Assembly: GCA_018650795.1 (NCBI GenBank)
Contig: JABIFG010000241.1
Span: 1 to 64,000, forward strand
Direction: 5' to 3'
Length of the DNA stretch: 64,000 nucleotides
Source: Fidelibacterota bacterium
GTDB taxonomy: Bacteria > Fidelibacterota > UBA8477 > JABMPR01
The position numbers and the translations under genes are program-made. Positions 26,797 to 38,202 of this stretch are shown here, in pieces. Position 1 is the stretch's first letter; every line of letters begins with the position of its first letter. The notes under the pieces are model-generated. The model was not told where the DNA came from, ran no database searches, and worked only from the letters and a program-made list of their open reading frames with translations.

Positions 26797-27729
26797 ATGA
26801 ACAAGATAACTGATACTTACGATGTAATTGTCCTTGGTGGAGGACCTGCTGGATTAACGGCAGGTATCTATCTTGGACGAGCCAAATTGAAGACACTCAT
26901 CATTAATGAAGGGTCGATCGGTGGTCAGATGGTGCTTACCCATGCCATCGCAAACTATCCAGGTGCCAAAGTAGATATCTCCGGCCGAGATTTAAGTCTC
27001 GACATGAAAGCCCAGGCCAAGACATTTGGTTGTAAAATTGAGTCAAATGTCGAAGTCACCAGCATGGACCTTAGCGGAGAACTAAAACAGATAGAAATTG
27101 ATGATGATGAAGTGTTTGCTGCAAAAGCAGTTATTGTAGCCACTGGTGGCACTCCAAGATCCATGGGGGTCCCCGGCGAAACCAAATTTAAAGGCTCCGG
27201 GGTTTCCTATTGCGCAACCTGTGATGGTGATTTTTTTGAAGGCAAGGAGATCATTGTTGTTGGCGGGGGTAATTCTGCGCTCGAAGAAGCTGTATCACTT
27301 ACCCAGTATGCCAGTAAAGTAACCGTGATTCATCAATTTGATCATTTTCAAGCGACTGAGCATGCTGTTAAAATTGCTCGCGAGAATGAGAAAATTGCTT
27401 TCATTATGGAGTCAGAAATTCAAGCAGTTTTGGGTGATCAAACCCTCACTGGTGTAGAACTTATGAACATGAAAACGAACCAGCGTTCTATCGTCTCTAC
27501 AGATGGAATATTCGTTTTCATAGGGTATGTTGCTAATACAGTGGCGTTGCCTGGGTCTTTAGCATTGAATAGTCGGAATGAGATTGTGACCGATGCAGCA
27601 ATGATGACCAACCTGGATGGGGTTTTTGCGGCGGGAGATGTTCGCGAGAAACGTTATCGACAAATAACTACAGCCGTCTCAGACGGGACGATTGCAGCCC
27701 TTTCGGCTATAGACTTTATACAGAGTTAA
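26797..27729 (+). CDS. trxB: Thioredoxin reductase-like flavoprotein with altered NADPH site
   Basis: The 310 residues carry FAD motif GGGPAGLTAG, redox-active CATC (Cys139/Cys142), a second dinucleotide motif GGGNSALEEA and the C-terminal FAD block GVFAAGDVRE. The segment that binds the NADPH 2'-phosphate (HRRxxFR in canonical enzymes) reads HQFDHFQA at residues 179-186, missing the arginines. The electron donor may therefore be NADH or something else (inference). It is translationally adjacent to the unusual thioredoxin and ends 3 bases before a convergent gene. Confidence 0.9.
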   Translation: MNKITDTYDVIVLGGGPAGLTAGIYLGRAKLKTLIINEGSIGGQMVLTHAIANYPGAKVDISGRDLSLDMKAQAKTFGCKIESNVEVTSMDLSGELKQIEIDDDEVFAAKAVIVATGGTPRSMGVPGETKFKGSGVSYCATCDGDFFEGKEIIVVGGGNSALEEAVSLTQYASKVTVIHQFDHFQATEHAVKIARENEKIAFIMESEIQAVLGDQTLTGVELMNMKTNQRSIVSTDGIFVFIGYVANTVALPGSLALNSRNEIVTDAAMMTNLDGVFAAGDVREKRYRQITTAVSDGTIAALSAIDFIQS

Positions 27730-27747
27730 GTATTATTTTTTAACTCT
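27722..27747. terminator. Bidirectional hairpin over two convergent stop codons
   Basis: An eight-base perfect stem, AGAGTTAA with TTAACTCT, contains the stop codon of trxB and that of the opposing membrane-protein gene. The loop is T-rich. It probably limits convergent read-through. Confidence 0.5.
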
Positions 27748-28176
27748 TTGCGACAACCAGGCACCCAAACTGATGGCCAGTCCCTGAATAATCATGACCT
27801 TTCCAAAGTGAGGATCAAGTGCCGCTGAGCTGAAGGTAGCGACCTGTAGAGTCAAGCCAAAAGGGATGAACCAAAAAATACCTCCCGCCCTCACCAGAGT
27901 GCGCTCATCGAAGTCAACCTTGCGACCTTCAACGCTGACCCCCTTTTGGAAGAGGTTCTGCAAAAGGCGGTAAAGAGTAAGCATGAATGTGAAAGTTGCG
28001 GTTGAAAAGCCCAACATAAACATCATTTTTGTGTCAGAAAGCTCTGCTGTCACATCGCTTTTGAACCAGGGGTGGATCACTCCTGCCAGAATACCTGTAA
28101 AGGCGAGAAAAAGCCTGAACCGAATCGGATTGTTTATAAACGAACCTGCTACAAAATTTTTCAGAAACCGCCCCAT
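27733..28176 (-). CDS. Membrane protein of unknown function
   Basis: The 147-residue product has about four predicted membrane helices (roughly 18-36, 50-70, 92-112 and 122-140). A charged loop between helices 2 and 3 (GVSVEGRKVDFDERTLV) is likely cytoplasmic. No known motif is recognised. It is the only minus-strand gene here, convergent with trxB and divergent from dnaN. Confidence 0.65.
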   Translation of the reverse strand: MGRFLKNFVAGSFINNPIRFRLFLAFTGILAGVIHPWFKSDVTAELSDTKMMFMLGFSTATFTFMLTLYRLLQNLFQKGVSVEGRKVDFDERTLVRAGGIFWFIPFGLTLQVATFSSAALDPHFGKVMIIQGLAISLGAWLSQRVKK

Positions 28177-28475
28177 TCACATAGTTTACAAATTGATGCT
28201 CCAAAACTAGGCGATGATCGGGTCTCAACAAGGAGTACTTCATATCCAGGCGGTAAGACTATCATAATAGTGAAAATCTCACAATATTGTCTCGCCTTAC
28301 CCTGGGTTAGTCCTGCCTCAAGTCATTTCACGGCCTTTAAAGGGGCGTTTTGGACGAAAAGTTACAATTGCTGGTCAAATTAGACAGGTTCAAGCTTTGA
28401 ATTGCTCGGTTCGAAGTTTAGTTTGGTTTGCTTTAAATAGGACAGTGAATAACCCGACATTCGGAGATCAAAACC
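28177..28475. other. Gene-free region upstream of dnaN
   Basis: 299 bases between divergent genes. I looked for DnaA boxes (TTATNCACA on either strand), AT-rich unwinding repeats and a dnaA fragment, and found none. It presumably holds the dnaN promoter. The frame fragments here are not protein-like. Confidence 0.5.
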
Positions 28476-29591
28476 ATGCAATTTACCGTTGATTCGTCAA
28501 CCCTTTTACACGGCTTGCAAAAGGTGGCTCGCGTAAGCCCCACCCGCTCAACCATGCCCATCCTCAACCACATTCTCTTCACCGTGAAAGGGAATGTTCT
28601 CTCCATGCGCAGTACTGATATCGAGATTACTTATACTCTGAACCTGAATGTCGTGGGTGAAGATGAGGGTGCTGTTGCACTACCTGTTCGACTGCTGCAG
28701 GAAATCACCAGCGAACTACCTGATACTGAACTCACCTTTGCCTGGTCAGATGATAGCCGCGTGACGCTATCCACCACAGGAGGTACTTATAAGATAGTGG
28801 GGCGTCCTGCCATGGATTTTCCCGAAGCTCCAGAACTGGGTCCAGCGAATAGTCTTGAGATCAAGTCTAAGGTCTTAAAACGCACTGTGGAAAAAACCGT
28901 GTTTGCTGTTTCTAAGGATGAGCTGAAGCCTGCTCTTCTGGGTGTGCTTTTTGAATTGAAGAAAAACGAAATTCGCGCCGTTGCCACTGATGGCCATCGT
29001 CTGGTGAAATACACCAACCGGGATTTTGTCTCTTCAGATTTTGAAGCCAATATCATTGTTCCACCAAAATTTTTGTCGCTGATCCAGTCTTTTCTGGATG
29101 ATGGTGACAGCATCAATCTATCCGTTGGGGAAAAGCACATTAGCGTTGCCACAGAGACGGCCACCATTTTCAGCCGCCTGATTGATGAGCAATATCCAGA
29201 TTATGGTAGTGTTATACCTTCAACCAACGATAAGACAGTCACACTTTCCAGTAAAGATCTGGTCACCACTGTCCGTCGTGTATCCATCTTTTCAAACCGT
29301 ACGACACATCAGGTAGCCCTGAAACTGCACCCTGGTTATATCGAAGTTTTTACTGAAGATCCAGAGGCCAGCACCAGTGCTAAAGAACAAGTTCTGTCCG
29401 ATTATGATGGTGAAGAATTGACCCTGGGATATAATTCAATTTATCTCAAGGATATGCTTAAAAATGTTGAAACGGATCGCGTAGTCTTCAGGTTGGGTTC
29501 TGAAATTGGTCCTGGATTGATCTTGCCTGAAGTACAGGCTGATAAAGAAGAATTAGTAATGCTCCTGATGCCCATCAGGCTTCAGGGATAG
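28476..29591 (+). CDS. dnaN: DNA polymerase III beta sliding clamp
   Basis: The 371-residue product has three repeated clamp domains. Characteristic stretches are VSPTRSTMPILNHILF, the VATDGHRLV block and the C-terminal VMLLMPIRLQG, which is near the usual MPMR(L/I) end. The ring tethers polymerase III to DNA and recruits clamp-binding proteins. It begins the conserved dnaN-recF-dciA-gyrB-gyrA series; dnaA, often upstream, is not present here. Confidence 0.97.
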   Translation: MQFTVDSSTLLHGLQKVARVSPTRSTMPILNHILFTVKGNVLSMRSTDIEITYTLNLNVVGEDEGAVALPVRLLQEITSELPDTELTFAWSDDSRVTLSTTGGTYKIVGRPAMDFPEAPELGPANSLEIKSKVLKRTVEKTVFAVSKDELKPALLGVLFELKKNEIRAVATDGHRLVKYTNRDFVSSDFEANIIVPPKFLSLIQSFLDDGDSINLSVGEKHISVATETATIFSRLIDEQYPDYGSVIPSTNDKTVTLSSKDLVTTVRRVSIFSNRTTHQVALKLHPGYIEVFTEDPEASTSAKEQVLSDYDGEELTLGYNSIYLKDMLKNVETDRVVFRLGSEIGPGLILPEVQADKEELVMLLMPIRLQG

Positions 29592-29730
29592 ACAGCTATC
29601 TTTGCAGGACAGCCGGTCGTCAAACTGATTCTAAAGCATGGATTAAATTGACCGGTTGATTAACTGGCAAAGATAAGGTATTGAATCGATACGTAATGAT
29701 TAACGATAAAGCCACAATCAAAACTCAGGT

Positions 29731-30841
29731 ATGTTGATTAAGTCTCTTACGATGATTGGTTTTCGTAAATACGAGCAGGTTTCCATGGAATTTGGTGCTT
29801 TCACCAATATTCTTCATGGTGAAAACGGTGCTGGCAAAACCACTATTCTGGAAGCCATCCACAGCCTGGCTTATACACGGAGCTTTAAGACTCGTTTGGA
29901 TGCTGATCTTGCTCAACATGGCAAGGTGGGCTATCAACTGAAAGGTGTTTTTAAGGATCATCATGAAAATGATCATGAGGTTCGCCTCAAGGTGGAGTCA
30001 TCAAGAAAAAAATTAGTTAGCGTGAACGATAAGAACCTGAGCAGTCGCGCACAGATCATTGGTCGATTTCCGCTGGTTTCGCTTACTCCTGAAGACAGTG
30101 ATTTAACCTTTGGATCACCTGAAATCCGTCGGCTGTTTTTTAACAAACTCCTGTCCCAGGTTGACAGCGGTTACCTTGAAAACCTGCAGACCTATGCCCG
30201 CATTCTCAAGCAACGCAATGCCTTGCTACAGAGTTATGCCAATGATGGTACTCCTATAGACAGAATTCAAATGTCCACGCTGGATGACCAACGCGCCAAA
30301 ATTTCAGCACAACTCCATGCAGCTCGCAGTAAGCATATTGCTGAGTTTAAAAAGCTTCTGTATGCTGCCTATGCTGAGCTTGAAGATGAGAACTCCCTAA
30401 AAATGGCTTTCATCTCCAATGTAAGATCAACTGCCGGTGAGCTTGAAGGTCTGTACCGGAATGCTTATCAGGATTCTTTAGCTGATGATATGCGCAAAGG
30501 GACCACCACCCGCGGACCCCATCGTGACATGTTCACGTTTTACCTCAATACCAAAGATCTACGAAAATTTGGTTCACAAGGGGAACACAAACTTGTTTTA
30601 GTAGCCATTAAATTTGCTGAGGGTCGTTTTCTGGAAACCTTTCTGGATGAACCCCCTGTGTTTCTGCTGGATGATCTTTTTGCTGAACTCGATGTGAAGC
30701 GTAGTACCATGATTGTAGAGAGTCTCCGTAGTGGACACCAAATATTTATCACAGCCACAGACCTGGCAGATCTGAGACATCATGGTCTCGAACTCGAGGG
30801 AGATACCTTGCAAATAATTGATGCGGGTATGATACAGGCCC

Positions 30842-30849
<8 letters not shown>
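29731..30849 (+). CDS. recF: DNA replication and repair protein RecF
   Basis: This 372-residue SMC-like ATPase has Walker A GENGAGKTTILEAIH (residues about 28-42), the GPHRDMF signature and Walker B FLLDDLFAELD. RecF helps RecO and RecR load RecA at gapped DNA. A 139-base gap after dnaN contains a spaced inverted repeat, TATCTTTGC/GCAAAGATA (29597-29675), of unclear role. Its last 8 bases overlap the next gene. Confidence 0.97.
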
Positions 30850-33060
<2,211 letters not shown>

Positions 33061-33065
33061 TTGGC

Positions 33066-33127
33066 AGTGTCGCGCTTCGACAGGCTCAGCATGACACTAA
33101 GTGTGTCTCCCTGAGGCTCTCGAAGGG
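33066..33127. repeat. Dispersed CTTCGACAGGCTCAGC/CCCTGAGGCTCTCGAAGG-type element
   Basis: Two inverted-type halves lie in the gyrB-gyrA gap. The first, 33066-33098, is bounded by AGTGTC/GACACT. The second, 33106-33127, is of CCCTGAG...TCGAAGGG type. Degenerate relatives occur at 2211-2273. The pair recalls an element found across unrelated genomes. Confidence 0.6.
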
Positions 33128-33184
33128 GAAGCACATCAAACCAGAATAAAGAATTTGAAAGAACTAGAATAAAGAGGTATTGAG

Positions 33185-35704
33185 TTGGAGATTCAGAGAC
33201 AGAACATCCTGAACACATCGATCGAAGAGGAAATGAAAAAATCCTATATGGATTATTCCATGTCGGTGATTGTGTCACGTGCCCTACCCGACGTTCGGGA
33301 TGGCTTAAAGCCCGTTCATCGTCGCATCCTGTATGGAATGATGGAGTTGGGTGTGGGGTATAATCGAGCTTATCGTAAAAGTGCCCGTATTGTTGGAGAC
33401 GTCATGGGTAAGTATCACCCTCATGGTGATTCTGCCGTATACGATTCCATGGTACGTATGACACAGGAATTTTCATTGCGTTACCCCCTCGTGGATGGAC
33501 AGGGTAACTTTGGATCCATCGATGGTGATAGCGCAGCAGCTATGCGTTATACAGAAGCCCGGATGAAACGTATTTCCAGTGAGATGCTCAAGGATCTTGA
33601 AAAAGAGACGGTAAAATTTACCCCAAACTTTGACGAGAGCCTGAAAGAACCATCAGTCTTGGCTGCGGTAATTCCAAACCTGCTACTTAATGGTTCCAGC
33701 GGTATCGCTGTAGGTATGGCCACTAACATTCCTCCTCACAATATGAATGAGGTTGTGGATGCCATTGTGACCCAGATCGACAACCCTGAAGTTACCGTGT
33801 CTGAGCTCATGGAACACATAAAGGGACCAGATTTTCCAACGGCTGCCATTATTTATGGGGCTGCTGGCATCAAGGACGCCTATGAAACGGGTCGTGGTAA
33901 GATTACCGTACGTGCTCGAGCTAATATTGAAGAGCATAAGAACGGTCGCTTTAGCCTGGTCATAGCTGAGATTCCTTATCAGGTCAATAAATCTTCTCTC
34001 ATTGAAAAAATTGTCATGCTGGTTCGCACCAAAAAAGTCGAGGGTATCTCTGATATTCGTGATGAATCAGATAAGGACGGTATCCGACTCGTGATTGAGT
34101 TAAAACGTGATGTGGTTCCAGAGGTCGTTCTGAATTTGCTGTATAAGCATACTCAAATGCAGGAAACTTTCGGTGTCATTATGTTGGCGCTGGTAGATGG
34201 CTTACCGAGAGTACTTACTCTGAAAGAGGTTATCGCAGAGTTTATCAAATTTCGTCATGAAGTTGTGGTTAAGCGAACGCAATTCGAACTCAAGGAAGCC
34301 GAGCATCGGGCTCATATTTTAGAGGGTTTGAAAATTGCCCTGGATAATCTTGATGCAATCATCAAGACCATCCGCGGATCCAAAAATCCACCTGAAGCCA
34401 AAGCGGCATTGGTGTCCAAATTTGGGTTGTCTGAAATACAGGCTCAAGCCATTCTGGATATGCGTCTACAGAAACTTACGGGCCTGGAACGTCAGAAAAT
34501 CCTTGATGAGTATACTGAGGTTCTGAAAATCATTGCTCGTTTGACTGAGATCCTCAATAACCGCGGAATGCGCATGGAGATCATCAAAACCGAATTGCGT
34601 GACGTTCAGGATCGTTATGGTGATGACCGTCGGACTGAGATCGTCTTTGACGCCAAGGATTTTACTATTGAGGATATGATCGCTGAAGAAGAGATGGTCA
34701 TTACCATCACTCATAACGGTTTTATCAAACGATACCCCGTCAGTGGTTATCGTCGTCAAAACAGAGGTGGTCGAGGCTCTGCTGGAGCCAAAGCCCGAGA
34801 TGAAGACTTTATCGAACATCTCTTTACGGCCTCCACCCATGACTATATCCTGTTCTTTACTGATCGCGGAAAATGTCACTGGTTACGTGTGCATGAAATT
34901 CCTCAGGCTGGAAAAGCCACACGTGGTCGTGCCTTGATCAATCTCTTACGTGTAGACCAGGGTGAAAATGTCCAGGCTTACATTGCTGTAAGAGATTATG
35001 CGGAAGATCTTTTCATCACCATGGCTACCGCCAAAGGATTGGTCAAGAAAACCGTACTCACAGCCTATAGTCGTCCTATGAAAGGTGGTATCTTTGCCAT
35101 CGATATTCGTGAAGATGATCATCTGATTGATGCTCAAATCACCTCTGGTGAAAATGACATTATTCTGGGAACCCGAAATGGTATGTCTATTCGCTTTAGT
35201 GAAACCAACATTCGTCCCACCGGTCGTAAGACCATGGGTGTCAAGGGTATCGAGCTTAAGGGCGATGATGATCAGGTTGTAGGTATGATCGTGGTTCGTC
35301 GCGAAGGTACCGTGCTGGCTGTTTCTGAACATGGTTTTGGTAAACGAACAGAAGTGATCAACTATCGTGTTCAGAATCGCGCAGGGAAAGGTATTATCAC
35401 CATCAAAACTACACCCAAGGTTGGCAGTATGGTTTCTCTCCTGGAAGTTGTGGATAATGATGATCTGATGATTATTACCAGTCGTGGCGTGCTCATTCGA
35501 CAGCCTGTTTCCTCCATACGTAGTATTGGTCGGAATACACAGGGCGTCAAATTGATCCGCCTGGACGATGGTGATTCTATTGCTGCTGTGACTCGGGTTC
35601 AGGAAGAAAAAGATCCTGAAGGAATCGAACTTAATGGTGAAACCCCAGATGTCGAGCAAAAGGATATCTTTGACGGTGAGGGAGAAACACCGCCAGCCAA
35701 ATAA
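33185..35704 (+). CDS. gyrA: DNA gyrase subunit A
   Basis: The 839-residue product has [36 protein letters not shown] (the quinolone-determining region, Ser at the usual position) and the catalytic Tyr in [10 protein letters not shown] six-bladed C-terminal domain carries a GyrA box, QNRGGRG. The start is TTG at 33185, with AGAGG about 8 bases upstream and no better ATG. It forms A2B2 gyrase with GyrB. A C-terminal acidic extension follows the pinwheel. Confidence 0.97.
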   Translation: MEIQRQNILNTSIEEEMKKSYMDYSMSVIVSRALPDVRDGLKPVHRRILYGMMELGVGYNRAYRKSARIVGDVMGKYHPHGDSAVYDSMVRMTQEFSLRYPLVDGQGNFGSIDGDSAAAMRYTEARMKRISSEMLKDLEKETVKFTPNFDESLKEPSVLAAVIPNLLLNGSSGIAVGMATNIPPHNMNEVVDAIVTQIDNPEVTVSELMEHIKGPDFPTAAIIYGAAGIKDAYETGRGKITVRARANIEEHKNGRFSLVIAEIPYQVNKSSLIEKIVMLVRTKKVEGISDIRDESDKDGIRLVIELKRDVVPEVVLNLLYKHTQMQETFGVIMLALVDGLPRVLTLKEVIAEFIKFRHEVVVKRTQFELKEAEHRAHILEGLKIALDNLDAIIKTIRGSKNPPEAKAALVSKFGLSEIQAQAILDMRLQKLTGLERQKILDEYTEVLKIIARLTEILNNRGMRMEIIKTELRDVQDRYGDDRRTEIVFDAKDFTIEDMIAEEEMVITITHNGFIKRYPVSGYRRQNRGGRGSAGAKARDEDFIEHLFTASTHDYILFFTDRGKCHWLRVHEIPQAGKATRGRALINLLRVDQGENVQAYIAVRDYAEDLFITMATAKGLVKKTVLTAYSRPMKGGIFAIDIREDDHLIDAQITSGENDIILGTRNGMSIRFSETNIRPTGRKTMGVKGIELKGDDDQVVGMIVVRREGTVLAVSEHGFGKRTEVINYRVQNRAGKGIITIKTTPKVGSMVSLLEVVDNDDLMIITSRGVLIRQPVSSIRSIGRNTQGVKLIRLDDGDSIAAVTRVQEEKDPEGIELNGETPDVEQKDIFDGEGETPPAK

Positions 35705-35716
35705 GGGAGTTGTTCC

Positions 35717-36418
35717 ATGGGTACATCAACCTTTGCTGAACGGTTGAGCCAAATCCAGGATGAAGTAGCCGAGGCTGCTCACCGGGTTGGCCGAGCTACT
35801 GAAGACATCACGCTTATTGGTGTCAGCAAGCGGAAACCTGTGGAAGACATGCAACAGGCCTACAATGTAGGTTTGCGTGATTTTGGAGAAAATCGAGCCC
35901 AGGAAGTTCGTGATAAATTTCCCGGGTTCAATCCAGATGGCATCGTCAGACATTTTATCGGGCATCTTCAGAGCAATAAAGTAAAATATCTTCCTGGCAG
36001 GGTTGATATCATCCACACCATTGATTCTACCCGTATCGCTGATGCTGTGGACCAACGCTTTGGTGGCCAGGATTTATGTATACCCGTTCTGGTGGAAATC
36101 AATATCTCCGGTGAAGCCAATAAAGAGGGTGTTGAACCGGCACAGGCTATGGAACTGGCGGCTTATTGTGCCGAAAAACCCAATTTGCAGTTTCAGGGCC
36201 TGATGACCATAGGCCCCCTCACATCGGATGCTGCTCGCATCAGACGCGCCTTTAGAGAGATGATGCTTTTATCTGAACAGGTTGTAAAACAGGTGGGAAC
36301 GAGTGGGAAAACTGCCATCCTATCAATGGGTATGTCCAGTGATTTTAAAATCGCCATTGAAGAGGGAGCGACCCATCTTCGCGTGGGAACAGCACTTTTC
36401 GGAGCCAGGGAATATTAA
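35717..36418 (+). CDS. YggS-family PLP homeostasis protein
   Basis: The 233-residue TIM-barrel PLP-binding protein has the PLP-lysine motif IGVSKRKP (about residues 33-40), FGENRAQE, HFIGHLQSNK, SMGMSSDFKIAIEEGATHLRVGTALFG. Family members handle pyridoxal 5'-phosphate without a known catalytic reaction. It lies 12 bases after gyrA and 14 bases before the DivIVA gene, as in yggS-divIVA clusters near cell-division genes. Confidence 0.93.
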   Translation: MGTSTFAERLSQIQDEVAEAAHRVGRATEDITLIGVSKRKPVEDMQQAYNVGLRDFGENRAQEVRDKFPGFNPDGIVRHFIGHLQSNKVKYLPGRVDIIHTIDSTRIADAVDQRFGGQDLCIPVLVEINISGEANKEGVEPAQAMELAAYCAEKPNLQFQGLMTIGPLTSDAARIRRAFREMMLLSEQVVKQVGTSGKTAILSMGMSSDFKIAIEEGATHLRVGTALFGAREY

Positions 36419-36432
36419 ATGAGGAGACAATA

Positions 36433-37038
36433 ATGGGACGCCTAACCCCACAAGACATTCGAGATCAGGAATTTAAACAATCTCCTCTAGGTTATAGTAA
36501 AGACCAGGTGAACGAATTTCTGGGAGACATAGCCGATGAGTTGGAAACGCTGATTCGTGAATCCAACGAAATCCATGTAGAGAATAAAGAAGCCCGTCTC
36601 GCACTAACTACATACATGAATGTGGAAGATAGTTTGAAGGAAACTTTGCTCCTGGCACAAAAGACCGCTCAGGAAACCCTGAAAAACGCACAAGACGAAG
36701 CAGATATTGTTATTCGCAAGGCCAATACTGAGAAAGAAGCCTTGCTGTTTGCTGCTCAGGAGGACTTGTCCCAGATTCAAAACGAAATTCGTAAGCTGCA
36801 AGCGCAACGGGATTCAATTCTCATAAAATTAAAGAACAGTCTTCGGTCAAACCTTGAGGTTCTCGAAGAAGAATTCTCTGATAGAGATGACAATGAATCC
36901 TTATCAGGCGATTCAGGGCTGGCTGAAGAGCGTATTGTGGATTTTTCAAAAAATGATCTTGTCGTTGAAGATTTGTTGCAGGATAACAGTGAGCCAGAAA
37001 TAAACATTCCGGACGATGAGGCTTTCAACCAGGAATGA
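36433..37038 (+). CDS. DivIVA-domain protein
   Basis: The 201-residue product starts with a DivIVA membrane-binding head (LTPQDIRDQEFKQSPLGYSKDQVNEFLGDIADE). A long coiled coil follows (about 40-140), then an acidic tail. DivIVA-type proteins sit at curved membrane and recruit division or polarity factors. It overlaps the next gene by four bases (ATGA), so the two are coupled. Confidence 0.85.
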   Translation: MGRLTPQDIRDQEFKQSPLGYSKDQVNEFLGDIADELETLIRESNEIHVENKEARLALTTYMNVEDSLKETLLLAQKTAQETLKNAQDEADIVIRKANTEKEALLFAAQEDLSQIQNEIRKLQAQRDSILIKLKNSLRSNLEVLEEEFSDRDDNESLSGDSGLAEERIVDFSKNDLVVEDLLQDNSEPEINIPDDEAFNQE

Positions 37039-37514
37039 ATCCAGCTCCAATCATTTTCTGCGCCCCTGAATTCAAAAACAGATTGAAACAAGCCTTTCCC
37101 CAGGGAAGTATTGTATCATATTCTGAAAGTATAACCGTTTGCCGTGAACAGATTGCTGCTCTAGATGTACATAAATTGCAGCAAGCCATCATCCTTTTTA
37201 AGGGACTTTCAGATCCAGACTCAAATCAGCCTGTGAAGGACCATGTGAATTTATCACATGGCAATCCCTTACTCGGCCCGGTGGATCTAAGTAGGGGTCC
37301 TCGGTTTCCTGATATGTCTTCAGTCTATGAGGAAAATGATGGAATCATTGTGGTAGTTGGTGACGACATAGACCTCCAATATTTTAAGGAGCCCTGGGCT
37401 CATGTAACCGGTGGAGTCTGGGAAGCTATTGCTCTGAAGCATAGAGGCTATAATATTGAAGCCTGGATTATTGCTGATATAGAAAAATGGATCAGTGAGA
37501 AGATTGAAGATTGA
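37035..37514 (+). CDS. Degenerate purine nucleoside phosphorylase-like protein
   Basis: The 159-residue protein keeps one hallmark stretch of purine nucleoside phosphorylase, at residues 69-95: DHVNL, GNPLLGP and GPRFPDMSSVY. The C-terminal ALKHRGYNIEAWIIADI part aligns loosely with the family's ARHxGxxVxxIS region. It lacks the GSGLG loop, the RxHxYEG phosphate site and NAAGG, and is about 100 residues short. It may be a non-catalytic homologue, possibly serving the DivIVA protein it overlaps. Its last codons and stop lie in a GAAGATT repeat. Confidence 0.6.
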   Translation: MNPAPIIFCAPEFKNRLKQAFPQGSIVSYSESITVCREQIAALDVHKLQQAIILFKGLSDPDSNQPVKDHVNLSHGNPLLGPVDLSRGPRFPDMSSVYEENDGIIVVVGDDIDLQYFKEPWAHVTGGVWEAIALKHRGYNIEAWIIADIEKWISEKIED

Positions 37515-37536
37515 AGATTGAAGATTGAAGATTGAA
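37499..37536. repeat. GAAGATT heptamer array (five units)
   Basis: Five perfect direct heptamers GAAGATT are followed by GAA. The first copies encode the end of the preceding gene (KIED and its TGA). It is similar in unit size to the TTAGGTG arrays at 20134-20250 but has a different sequence. There are no spacers, so it is not CRISPR. Confidence 0.9.
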
Positions 37537-37664
37537 ATATGTGTTTTGTTGATTAGTGGCTAGCTTTTTTGTATCAATATTAATTTCTGTTCGTAAAACT
37601 CTTATGAGACAATAACTATATTATTATGTTCTATATTCAGCAGTAAATATTAATTGGAGGAAAC

Positions 37665-38132
37665 ATGCAAAAGAATAGTGTAAATAAAGCAATCCTGGTC
37701 GGTCGTCTCGGTCAAAAACCAGAGTTGAAATATACTGCAAGTCAGATGGCAGTTGTCAACCTAAGCGTTGCTACAACTGAGTCTCGTAAAGACAGAGAAG
37801 GAAATTATAAAGACGAGACCGAATGGACAAGAGTTGTGGTTTTCGGCAAGACGGCTGAATTTGTAGCCAACTACCTTGATAAGGGTGCCCTGGTATACGT
37901 TGAAGGTCGCCTGCAAACCCGTTCATGGGAAAACAAAGATGGTGTCAAGATGTACACGACAGAAGTAATCGCCAATGCAGTGACTTCTCTTGGAAGCGGT
38001 GGTGGTTCACAAGGTGGTGGACGCAGCCAGAGTGGAGGCAGTTATGGTGGTGGAGGTGGAGCACCTTCAGGCGGTTCAGCACCAAGCGGTACTCCATTTG
38101 GTGGTGAAGACGACGAGCCTTTGCCATTCTAA
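37665..38132 (+). CDS. ssb: Single-stranded DNA-binding protein
   Basis: An OB-fold N-terminus (NKAILVGRLGQKPELKYT...WTRVVVFGKTAEF...YVEGRLQTRSWE) is followed by a Gly/Ser-rich linker (about 105-145). The canonical acidic tip DDEPLPF recruits repair and replication partners. The 155-residue length is normal. A strong TTGGAGGAAAC site precedes the ATG. The 150-base upstream gap is AT-rich and follows a heptamer array. Confidence 0.97.
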   Translation: MQKNSVNKAILVGRLGQKPELKYTASQMAVVNLSVATTESRKDREGNYKDETEWTRVVVFGKTAEFVANYLDKGALVYVEGRLQTRSWENKDGVKMYTTEVIANAVTSLGSGGGSQGGGRSQSGGSYGGGGGAPSGGSAPSGTPFGGEDDEPLPF

Positions 38133-38153
38133 GCAAAAACATTAATACCGACT

Positions 38154-38190
38154 ATACACCAAGCGGGGATTCAATCCCCGCTTGGTGTAT
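38154..38190 (+). terminator. Long perfect hairpin after ssb
   Basis: An 18-base perfect stem (ATACACCAAGCGGGGATT with its inverse) has a single unpaired central base; in practice the innermost pairs open as the loop. It starts 21 bases after the ssb stop. There is no T run after it, so it may be a terminator, a transcript-end stabiliser or a palindromic repeat. Confidence 0.65.
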
Positions 38191-38202
38191 ATGTAGATCT
38201 TT

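Noticed and set aside
28177-28475. Candidate replication origin upstream of dnaN
   Set aside because: No DnaA-box cluster, no AT-rich direct repeats and no dnaA nearby; only gene order hints at it.
29592-29730. Spaced inverted repeat TATCTTTGC/GCAAAGATA in the dnaN-recF gap as an origin or operator
   Set aside because: Nine-base arms with a long spacer are weak evidence and match no known binding motif.
34946-35659. 237-codon open frame opposite gyrA
   Set aside because: It lies entirely antisense to a conserved gene, lacks a ribosome site and shows no family resemblance.
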